In this document: one piece after another, positions 1 to 9,555 of the stretch
Layout of the letters: every line of letters starts with the position of its first letter
Position numbering within the stretch: position 1 is the first letter of the stretch
The notes under the pieces: model-generated
Seen by the model: the letters and a program-made list of their open reading frames with translations, nothing else
Databases searched by the model: none
What the model was told of the DNA's origin: nothing
NCBI GenBank assembly: GCA_026168455.1
Contig: CM047431.1
Span: 47,991,466 to 48,055,465 of the forward strand
Reading direction: 5' to 3'
Length of the DNA: 64,000 nt
Source of the DNA: Theocolax elegans
Lineage: Eukaryota > Arthropoda > Insecta > Hymenoptera > Cerocephalidae
Made by a program: the position numbers and the translations under genes

Positions 1-611
1 ATAAAAATATGTAGAAAGTCAGAGCCACAGACCCTAACAATCGTTTTCTCAAAAGTAATACGCTATTAAAGCAAAATTTCCAAAAAATAGAGACTTTACT
101 TCAAATGCTTGTAACTTCTAACCTATCAAAATAACATTCAAAACAAAGTTTAATGAAAAGCTGAGATAAAATACATGTAATTTAAAAGAAGGACGCTCAA
201 ATCCGTTGAAATGGAGCAAAGTTATAGCAGAATTAAAAATTTAAAAATATTTAGCTTAAAAAAATCAATAAAATTTGTACTACCAATTTTTGTTTAATAT
301 CGCTTCTAACTCTTAATTCGGCTATTACTTTGCTCCATTTCAACGGATTTGAGTGTATTTTTTAAAAAATTATATCTATTTTATCTCAGTTTCCATTAAA
401 CTTTGGATTGAATGTCAATATTTGATATAGGTTATAAGTTACAGGCGTTTGAAGTGAAGTCTCTATTTTTTGGAAATTTTGCTTTAATAGCGTATTACTT
501 TTGAAAAAACAATTGTTAGGGTCTGCGCCGCTGGCTTTCTACATATTTTTATATTAGAAAACATCTAGCAAGCGGGGCACGATTCGTTTAAAAAATGACA
601 TGCTCTCCTTG
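1..611. mobile_element. Long palindromic fold-back element, left end cut by the window
   Basis: The first ~270 bases are followed by their imperfect reverse complement (centre near 275-290), ending in the terminal motif CTCCTTG at 605-611 and then TAA. A complete relative lies at 35282-35962. That copy begins CAAGGAGA, ends TCTCCTTG and has TTA on both sides. No transposase is encoded. The 3-bp TWA-like flank would fit PIF/Harbinger-type MITEs, but this assignment is inference. The left terminus lies outside the window. Confidence 0.75.
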
Positions 612-856
612 TAAGTTAAATATTTTAATCAAAAACAATTTAAACTTTCAACTTTTTTTCCACTTTACACTTTTAGAGATGAAAATAATTACACCATCAT
701 CAGAAAGGTCGAGATAAAGATTATTAATACGTGAGTACAGATCGCATTTCCTCGCTTTGCTCGTGCAGCAACTTCACGCAGTGCCGCCTTTGCTTACTAT
801 ACTCCCTAGATGCATAATCTACTATTTATTGTGTATATAAAATTATGTATATACAT

Positions 857-920
<64 letters not shown>

Positions 921-1917
921 ATATATTACGTATACACATAGTTTTTGTATGATTTTCATGAAGTTTTACTGTATGATATTAGTTATTCTAATATAAAGTG
1001 AGCATTACAAAATAGCAGAAGCTCTTGTCCAGTATTTGTCCAATGTTGGCAGTGTTCGAAAATAATAGAATAATAACTATTTTTGGATGGTAAATAATTT
1101 TTATTTATTATCTAGTTAATTTATTTATTGTATAAGATTTATATTGTATTTATTTTTGAAAATATTAAGTTGCCGTAAGTTGTCAATAACTAAGTAATAT
1201 TTATTTTTTTTACATTTTATTATTTTTTAAATTGTAGAATACTTTATAAATAAATTTAAAGATAAATTATATAAGATAATTATGAATTATAGGAGTAATT
1301 CACCTACTAGTCAATTTCAATACAAGAGTAACAATGGTAGTGAGTGGAACAATAATGGTTCAATTCAACAATAACCACGAGCCTTTTGTTTTGTATTGGG
1401 ATAGTTTTGGCGACGTTTAATCTTTCTCAAGGTTGATCTGGTATACATTAACGGTTTGTGACATTTTATTATTACATTTTTTAATTTATTTTAAATTACA
1501 GTAAGTTTGCATTTAATGTTGTATTTATTATTTTACTATTAAAGTTCTTACTAAGTAATAATAAATACAATAATTTAAAAGAACGGCACTTATAATTATT
1601 AAGACCGAGAACATATTCAGGGTAAATATATAAATTACATAGATGTTAATTTTGAAATAAGCTTATAAAATGTATAATTTAAGCACAGTATAATTTTTAT
1701 TTAACATATATAACAATTGTTAAATTATGTAATTATGCAATATTAATTAAAGTGTTTTTCGAACATCATTAAGATTTTCAATCCATTAACTGATATTTAA
1801 TGTGTTATCTTCTAACAACTTTTATTACTTAATGTGATATTTTTTACGTTTTTGAATATTTAGCTTTATTTTCTATTACAATAATAATAGGTTTTTCTTA
1901 TTATTTTATATTTACAG
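612..1917. other. AT-rich stretch without a recognisable gene; TA microsatellite
   Basis: This stretch is AT-rich and contains a (TA)n run at about 860-926. I see no supported gene. A short open stretch around 1281-1373 might be another remnant of the decayed gene fragment that follows, but nothing in it is diagnostic. Confidence 0.5.
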
Positions 1918-1918
1918 A

Positions 1919-2700
1919 AGTAGTTCTGATACAAGTTCAAACAAAGGTTTTTTAGCTAGTAGTTACGGCTCCGCAATCATTGTCAACTTTCCAACATCCT
2001 AGTCATTCATTATTGAAAGTAAACGAGTTTCACTCAACAAGTTATAAATTCTTGATGTGATGATAATTATTATATGTTTTCTTTTCTTAGCTAAAGAAAT
2101 CATGTTGATATTAATCATGTTGTTATATTCATTATTCATAAAATTTACATAAAGTCATTCACTTTAGAATTCATGGAATCTCTTTTTATTTCAGAGCATA
2201 AACAGCTTGGTATAGAGAAGTTACAAGAGGTGAACACACTCTTCCAATTTTGGTCATTTTTCTTAAAGGAGAATTTCAATTGCACTATGTACGAAGAGTT
2301 TAGGACAATAGCTTATGAAGATGTATGTGAAGGATATTGTTATGGGTTTAAGTGTCTGTTTTGATTTTATAATTACGGTATAGAACAAAAATTCAGACCA
2401 CAACTTTATAAAGATTTTCACGTGGAAACAGTGAAAAATTATAAAAGTGGTAAGTGCATTTATCTACATAAGATATATATTCAGAATTTTTAGATAGAAA
2501 TTGCATTTTACGGTACAAATAAAATGTATACTTTGAAATTGTTATATTGAATTAGAATTATTAAAAAATCTTAAGATAGATTACAATGTAATTGTCTATT
2601 AACAGGTATATTATTTTATACATACATATATTATTTTTTTAGAAAGAAAAATATGGCTTAAACATTTTTGGAGAAGGAGAAGGAGAGTATAAAACATTTG
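1919..2700 (+). pseudogene. larp: Decayed duplicate of the LARP1 (La-related protein 1) DM15 region
   Basis: Three exon-like pieces match the C-terminal DM15 region of LARP1, which in the intact protein binds the 5' cap of TOP mRNAs and controls their translation. Piece 1 (after an acceptor at ~1918) encodes SLSTFQHPSHSLLK, but only after a 1-nt frame change near 1970. Piece 2 (acceptor TTTCAG near 2192, donor GGTAAGT near 2451) encodes [17 protein letters not shown] and then [16 protein letters not shown] at 2362-2364 replaces the arginine codon expected in CLFRFYNYG, and the frame continues with GIEQKFRPQLYKDF. A third remnant near 2653 reads YGLKHFW. Splice sites remain, so this is a copied genomic segment rather than a processed pseudogene. 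The La domain and the rest of the gene are absent here. The family call is strong; calling it non-functional rests on the nonsense codon and the frameshift. Confidence 0.75.
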
Positions 2701-2817
2701 TTTAACTTGTCCTTTGTACATCAAACGTATTGTAATGTAAGTTTTTATTATAGCATAAAAGAAAATAATTTTTTACTTTCTGTAAAATAATTGTAAAATA
2801 ATTTATTTATTTTAAAG

Positions 2818-3178
2818 ATGAGTATGAAAGTGTAGTGCATTTAAATGATGAAGTCATACTAGTTGGGTACCTGAATTTCAAAAAAGTACGCCTTCAAAAC
2901 AAATATGTTAGATAGGAATAATTTTTAGTAACAATGGTAATAATTTCAATATTTATTTTTCATTTTTTACATAAATATAATTAATTTTAGAATGGTGTAC
3001 AACATTTGACACTTCAAGAAAGACTGAAAAATTGGCGGTTAAGGCGTCACTTGACTATATTTCTGAAATAGTTGGACCAGATTTACAAGATGGTAGCAAT
3101 TTATCAGATGACGAAAATGATGAACCGGAGAAAGATATTAAAGACTTACATACAACAAATACTGATAAAAGAAAATGA
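2818..3178 (+). pseudogene. Unrecognised exon-like coding remnants
   Basis: Two coding-like pieces follow the LARP1 remnant. From 2818 an open stretch reads DEYESVVHLNDEVILVGYLN and soon hits a stop. A second piece after a good acceptor (TTTTAG at 2985-2990) stays open from 2993 to a TGA at 3176-3178 (61 codons). It begins WCTTFDTSRKTEKLAVKASL and ends in an acidic tail (SDDENDEPEKD). The second piece looks like a terminal exon with a soluble helix and an acidic C-terminus. I do not recognise the family. It could be the end of the same duplicated segment as the LARP1 remnant, or part of a neighbouring gene copied with it. Confidence 0.35.
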
Positions 3179-3489
3179 TATTACATCAACAATAATTATA
3201 CTATAGAAGTCAACTTTTTAACGTTTTTTCATATTTTTTTTATTACTTTAACCGATTTTCTATGTTTATCTTCGAAAATATTGATTTGAGCGTCAAGTGT
3301 ATTATAGAAAAAGGGTTTATTTTTTTAATACGAACATTTTGTTCGTTAAAAGTTTTTCACTAAAAACAATACATTTCGTTTTATTGCGAAAAAACGTGTT
3401 TTTTTGTGCTTTTTTCATTATTTTCACCGTTTTTCTATGTTTATCTTCGAAAAGATTGTTTTGAGCGTTAAGGGGAGTCCGTACACAAA

Positions 3490-4466
3490 GTTTCAGAAAA
3501 ACGTCACCTCGAGTGGTGGCGCTGGAATCAGGTGGGATAATGTTATAGAACCTACCGATAATTGTAAATTATAAAAATACGAAGCTCTCAATCCATAAAT
3601 ATTGAGCTGAGCGCCATAGCCATTCAAACGGGGAACATTTTTTAGTCGGATATGGATCCTAAAAATTATTATTGAAGTCGTAAAGTGAGAAGTACGATTT
3701 GACAGGTACGAAACCTGTGTTCTGTTATCGACGCCATTGTGAAAGCGTTGGGTTTGGAGTTTTAGCCGGTAAGAATCCGGCACTGGCGACGAGTGCGGAC
3801 CCTCGTCGTCGTCTTATGTAAGATTTCTCCACTTTCCCACGAAAAAAAAAATAAATAAATAAATAAATAAAAATAATAATAATCCCCGCGGGCTGTCCTG
3901 TTCCCGTATGCGGCGCGTCCCCTGGGTAGCGGATGGGGGAAAGCTCGTCACGCTTGCGTAAAGGGTAGACGTGAAACAAAATAGCCTCCGTGGACCAAAC
4001 AGTTGAAGAAGGATGATGAGCAAGCGAATGGAATACCTACTACCCCAAGCGGGCAGCTCCAAACTAGGAGTCAATCCCGCCGTCGGTTCCGATCGGGTGA
4101 AAGCCCCGGTGGCCGGCGCTGGCCTCACGGATTTTGGGGGAGGCCACCAAGCGCTTTGTTCTATGAACACGTTAGAGGTGGGGCTCTCGAAAGAAAACCC
4201 TCAACAGCAGCCGTCGTTGCAGATGTTGAGTGTTGCATCCGCAAACAGGTTACGAAGCGGCAGCGTTACCAGCCTTGGTAGTGCCATCAGTGGCATCTCT
4301 GCCTATAGTAAGGAATCTCAAGAGGAGATCAAAATATTCCACAAGGAATACGAGAAGATAGAAACCACCTACGACCACCTACGACCACCTAAAAAGCGAA
4401 CTGCAGGCTATATTGGCTGCTTGTGCAGAGTAGCCTAACATCTCCATGGTTGTGAAGACAGGGCTG
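3490..4466 (+). mobile_element. LINE-like fragment with an ORF1-like reading frame, running into the gap
   Basis: This block is much more GC-rich than its surroundings. An (AAAT/TAA)n stretch at 3842-3882 resembles the tail of one non-LTR element. It is followed by GC-rich leader-like sequence and an ORF from 4013 whose C-terminal part is charged and coiled-coil-like (KESQEEIKIFHKEYEKIETT). At 4370-4392 a 10-base unit (CTACGACCAC) is duplicated. Beyond it, the sensible continuation (YDHLKSELQAILAACAE, then stop at 4433-4435) lies in a different frame from the ORF start. Assembly gap bases follow. The product looks like a structural ORF1 protein of a LINE, but no zinc knuckle or RT is visible, so the call is tentative. 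Confidence 0.35.
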
Positions 4467-4566
4467 NNNNNNNNNNNNNNNNNNNNNNNNNNNNNNNNNN
4501 NNNNNNNNNNNNNNNNNNNNNNNNNNNNNNNNNNNNNNNNNNNNNNNNNNNNNNNNNNNNNNNNNN
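4467..4566. other. Assembly gap (100 N)
   Basis: This is exactly 100 N, the conventional size for a gap of unknown length. Open reading frames crossing it are meaningless. Confidence 0.98.
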
Positions 4567-5612
4567 GTATTTTTTTATTAATAAAATTACCTGAAAAGAA
4601 ATATTCAAATTTTATACATAATGCAAAAATAATTTCAAAGTGAGGGTTACAAATGGAAATATTTTGATGCAGTATGTGTAAAGTTCACGTACTGTCGAGT
4701 TTTTAAAAATCACATTTATACACGATATTTAAAAACTATAATTACAAATTCAAAATACAAAAAAAAAGAATATTCAATTTATTTAAATCTTGCGAGGTGT
4801 ACCCGTTATCCTTTACCGAAACTTAAACAGATAACTCATATAATGTCGAAAAAGTGATTATTGGTTTTGTAATTGAATCTGCAATAGTCAGTAAGTACTT
4901 AATCTTCTAAAATCGTGTTTCGAAAAAGTGTTATAGCAGCTCGATTATGGCGCTTGCACTTTCAAAATACAGTATTTTATTTTAACAAAAACAAATTAGA
5001 GCAATTAGCCTTCTTTTTATTGTCTAACGATTCTCTTTTTGTGTTCCTATATTTAAAATTAATACTATTGTTACTATATAGTTATTATAATATTTATAAG
5101 TAAATTATTTAGTTAAAAAGTAATAGTAACAACTAAAATATTTATCAAAAAAGTAATAGTAACAACTGTAGTAATTACTATAGTTGTTGCTAAAATATTT
5201 ATTGAAAAAGTAATAGTTACAACTATAGCAATTACTATAGCAGTAACATTTTTCATAAAAAGTTTTGTTACTGCTAAAACTACTACTTTAGTTATTCCTA
5301 AAACTATAGCACAAGTATTTTTAAGTGCGCACCGTCCTCACTGCGAAGAGAGCTCTGAAAGACCCGGTATGTATGTAAACGTAATATATATAGATTAAAT
5401 TTCCTTTCTAAAAGTGGATATATAATTAATACATATATTAATATATATATATAATTATTATATTCGTATATTATTCAAAGAGACAAGAGAAATAAATACC
5501 ATATACCTGATTATATTTCTAATTTAATTAATTAATTATTTCGTTGTTTTGTTCACAATTCTAATAATACACGGTCTACGTACCTCAATCGTCAATCGTT
5601 AATCGTCATTAA
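4567..5612. repeat. AT-rich DNA with a degenerate tandem repeat (about 5113-5300)
   Basis: No gene is seen. From about 5113 a unit containing AAGTAATAGTAACAACT, followed by TAGTAATTACTATAG and AAAATATTTAT, recurs three to four times with drift. It gives a short degenerate minisatellite with internal inverted symmetry. Confidence 0.5.
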
Positions 5613-6300
5613 CGGGATGTCGGACCCAATTTACAGGGATCTACACCTTTCAACATAAGAATTATATTGGAAATATTTAATTAAAAATCTGAGAAAATTC
5701 ATATCGTGTCCGGACACTTTCTCGAAAGACACTTCATCGGAGGACACTTCATCGAAAGACATTTCATCGAATGGGACATTTAATCGAAAGTACACTTCAT
5801 CGAAAATCTAATTTAGCGGCAATCTTGTCAGTCAATCAATAATAGGGATAATCTTGAATATGTATTAAGTATATGGGGTTATTGATGATGTTGAAAATAT
5901 CCACAGATAGTTAAAATGATTGCAAGAAAAGAGAAGAAAATATATTTTCGATGAAATGTCCCGTTCGATGAAATGACTTTTCGATGAAGCGTACTTTCGA
6001 TTAAATGTCCCATTCGATGAGGTGTTTTTCGATGAAGTGTCCGTATACTATTCATATGGGTAGTTTAAAACAAAAGCAAGGATAAGACGATTTGATTTAA
6101 AAAAAAAAATTTGTTAATAATAATTAAACAAGCAATTTTCGGTCGGTAACTATGTATTTATCTAAAAACGCATGAATTTTCAACGCAAAAATCAAAAATA
6201 TGAAAAAATTTGAGTATACTGTTTAAAACATGCCTAAGGGTATGGCGTTCAGGATTTTTTTTTAAATTTATTTTTTTGTTTATAAAAAAAAATTAGGAGA
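5613..6300 (-). mobile_element. TTAA-flanked MITE (piggyBac-type target), interrupted copy
   Basis: TTAA (5609-5612) is followed by CGGGATGTCGGACCC, the terminus shared by the copies at 26915, 33239, 45207 and 47501. Internal landmarks such as GGGTAGTTTAAAACAAAAGC and CGGTCGGTAA are present in the same order as in the copy at 47501. The element is split by a 345-bp insertion (5705-6049), and its far end near 6300 is degraded and joined to another fragment of the same family. It has no coding capacity. The link to piggyBac transposase rests only on the TTAA flanks. Confidence 0.7.
5705..6049. mobile_element. 345-bp fold-back MITE with 8-bp target duplication, nested in the TTAA MITE
   Basis: ATTCATAT occurs immediately before (5697-5704) and after (6050-6057) this insert. 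Removing the insert plus one copy restores the continuous sequence seen in the other TTAA-family copies. The ends are ~110-bp inverted repeats built from a drifting 15-16 base unit (GACACTTCATCGAAA), about five times on the left and inverted on the right. An 8-bp duplication is typical of hAT-type transposition, but the family assignment is inference. Confidence 0.8.
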
Positions 6301-8046
6301 TGTGATACCCAAATTACAGGAACCTACCTCTAAAATCCCAAAAATTTAAAAAACTAATGGAATTAAAAATCTGAAAAAATTTACAGATAATGTTGAAAGC
6401 AAATAGAATACCGTGTGACGTATATAACGACATATAATTAAATTATTTAATAAGTACGTAATTTTATATAAAGAGGATATAGGGCATCAAAATAGATTTC
6501 TTAAAAAGACCAATGAACTGTATATAAATGTAAATATCCACAAGAATACTGTCAGCTGAAATTGACTAACATGTAAATTCCTAGAATTATAGCGCGTCAC
6601 GAATTAAAGCACAAATTTAGAAATATAAAAATGCAATTGCAATTATACTAAAAATAAATATTTTATAATTAAATAAATAATTAAATTGTAAATAGAATAT
6701 TATTACGTAATAAAATTAATGCAAATATTCAATTTAAAAAGTATAAAAAAGAATTTAATTTTTAATTTTACAGCAAAACATAAATTAATTATAAAAATTA
6801 TATGTTTATGCAAAATTAGTATGCGAAGATATTTGTACATTTAAAAATAATAGAAATTATAATATATTTAATTTTGTAATTGTGTAAAAAACAAATTGAA
6901 ATTTATAAGTAGAATAAAAAGACGATTGTAAATAGAAAAAATGAATTTAGAATTATTTTTAATGTAGAAATAAGTGAGGTTATAGAATTAATAAAAAAAT
7001 TATAGAAATAAAAGTAATTACAAAAATGCATACGATATAAACATAAATATGCAATTATTTCTTGTAAATAATTAGAAATTTAGATAATATTATATGTATA
7101 TAGAAACAAGAAAGAAAATATGATTTAAAATAAAAAATCAAAATACGAAGTTGATGTATAATATAAGGAAAAATGGTTAAAAAGGATACTAATGAGGTAA
7201 AGATAGTATATAAAGGACGGAAATTTATATACAAGGATTCATTGATGTATAAGCCTTCGTAGCATTAACATTAAATTTCATAGTTTTATTAATACAAGTC
7301 CTTTTATTATAAGAATTTGTAATGAAATTAAATAAATAAATATTGTAAATATGTATGAAAAATTTATAGTTATTCATTTAAGTATTCTTAAATTACACAC
7401 TACCATTTCTATGGCCCAATGCATGATGATAGAAATGTGTATAATACATACAAAAGATACACTAACTAATGCACTCAAATACACACTCCAGTTATAATAG
7501 CCAATGTGTGCTAATATAATGTGTCTCAATTTACACATAAAACCAGGATTGATAAGTCTGCAACAAGATATAGATGCATAGATGGTTTCGTAGCTAACTT
7601 ACATCTAATCTAATAACAAGCAGCAAAAATCTATAGTAACGGTAAAACCCAAAGAAAGGTTGGCACGTCACAACCGTTACAGAGCGATTGTTTCAAAATA
7701 ATTAATTTAAAATGAATGATATAGAAATAACCATTTTTTGGTCGGTAATATATAGCTAAAAACAAAGCTGCACGGCTGCTCAAAAATCTCGTTGATTTAT
7801 TGATAAAAAAATTTGAAAAAATTCATAGACTATCTTTAATGTAAATACAACACCGTTACAGAGCGTTTTTTTCGATAAAGTATACTCTTCGCTTAAGAAA
7901 AAATAAATAGTGATTCTGTTTTAATGGGTTTACATACATCTCCTTTTACCATGTAGGGACTAGCAGCGAAGTTCCCCCTCCCCCAGTGGTAGGGGTAAGC
8001 GCAAACCGTAGATAAAACTCGTTGCCCGAAGCCCGAGAAGCATTCG
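6301..8046. other. AT-rich non-coding DNA with old repeat fragments
   Basis: No gene is seen. Positions 6300-6360 hold a broken end of the TTAA family. Positions 7676-7905 match 55390-55640 (shared TTTTTGGTCGGTAATATATA and CACCGTTACAGA blocks), marking another dispersed family. A GC-rich patch at 7950-8046 directly precedes the retrotransposon and may be older element sequence into which it inserted. Confidence 0.5.
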
Positions 8047-8199
8047 ATCGAGTTCCTCTCGAACCTTCGTAGAGGAAACACCTATTCTCAATATAGAAAA
8101 TTATTTCTATTGACTCTCGATTTATCGAATTCTCAATAGCAGGTGCAAACCTGTCTCTATTTCTATCACAACTCTCTTCTCAGCCCATTGTGAGCCATC

Positions 8200-9555
8200 A
8201 TGGCCACAGGGCAAAAATCTTCCTTTTCGCACTGCGATGGCTCCGAGAGCATCGCTTCCACCGCTGAGTCCTTAATGGACACAGCGTTGATTATGGATTG
8301 CGAAGGCTTCAAGGAGCCTCGCAGGCGAAAACGTGCCCGCCAAACACCTCGGGACTCTCAATCAGACCGAACAAGTCTGATTACCAAGACCAGCAACACG
8401 GTACTTCCACCGGTTGCTACCCACAACCAATTCGCCCTACTAGCCGGCACCTCCGTCGAAAAGAAGGTTAAGATCACCCCAGTGAATGTTTACTGTGATG
8501 AGCTTAACTTTCCCTATAAACTCCTCCAAACCATTGTTAAAAAATTAAAATTTAGCGCGGTAGTTTACAAACTCCGCGACAACTTCATGTCCGTCCGGGT
8601 TTCAACCCTGGAGGACTATCGAACCCTCCTCCGGGAATTGGACACCGAAAGGTTCCAATATTTTCTTTTCAAATCTCCGGATTCCGAACCTCCGGTCAAA
8701 TTCGTCATTAGGGGCCTACCCATTTCAATGGCCACCGACGAAATCGCGGACGAGTTACTACGGGGTGGATATAGAGTCCACAACGTCGCGCAAATGAAGA
8801 GAGGAAGCGGGAAAAATGCCACCCCGCTCCCTCTTTTCCTAATTACTTTAGAAAAAACAGACAACATCAAAAATATTAATCAATTAAAAACAATCGCGTT
8901 CTTGAAAATAAAAATAGAACCGTATATTAAACCTAAACGCCCGGTACAATGTTATAAATGCCAACGTTATAATCATGTGTCACGGTTCTGCCACGCTCAA
9001 CCCAAATGCGTTAAGTGTGGAGAGAGCCATGACTCCGCCACGTGCACTAAGCCCCGCGATAAAGAAAATTTAAAATGCGCAAACTGTGGAGGCAACCACA
9101 CCGCGAATTACAAAGGCTGTCCAGCCTATAAAACAACAAAACAATCTTACGCGAATAAAGCCAAAACTCCCAAACCCACTAAAATTAACAGCAATAACAG
9201 CAATAATAAAAATACTGAAAAACCTAAAGTCATTCCGTTAAACGATGGAGGTCATTTTCCCGCATTACCGGTTAAAGCTAAAACCCAATCACCAACGAAC
9301 ATACCAATATTTAAATTTAAATCATTACAAAACAAACACAAAAATGAAAATAACATTAAAAATGATAAAAAACCCGTCAACCCGGAAGACGCAACCGCGC
9401 TGTTAGAAATACTGCGGGAGGCAACCAACCTCTCTATCAGTATCTCCTCGGGATCAATCTCAATAAACGACGCGTATATCCAAGTCGCGGTAATAACACA
9501 AAAACTTCTAAACTCGGCCCTCGCGGTTGCATCCAATAAACAAAAAAACCGGACC
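8200..9555 (+). CDS. Retrotransposon ORF1 (gag-like, three CCHC zinc knuckles)
   Basis: This is a nucleic-acid-binding structural protein of a Jockey-type LINE, which coats the element RNA in the cytoplasm. The start ATG at 8200 follows a C-rich leader. The N-terminal ~100 residues are basic and low in order (EPRRRKRARQT). A central domain with the pattern FVIRGLPISMATDEIADEL (about residues 165-190) is the RNA-binding-like fold usual in these gags. Three knuckles follow at about residues 248-305: CYKCQRYNHVSRFC, CVKCGESHDSATC and CANCGGNHTANYKGC. The frame runs open into the ORF2 region with no stop, so ORF1 and ORF2 are fused here. I set the end just before the first methionine of the endonuclease part. 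In most relatives the two ORFs are separate, so the fusion may be natural read-through or a lost stop. Confidence 0.7.

Noticed and set aside
860..926. TA-rich tract as an origin or attachment site
   Set aside because: A plain (TA)n microsatellite in an AT-rich genome; nothing else supports a special role.
4446..4643. Frame crossing the N run
   Set aside because: It contains 100 unknown bases and has no coding-like composition on either side.
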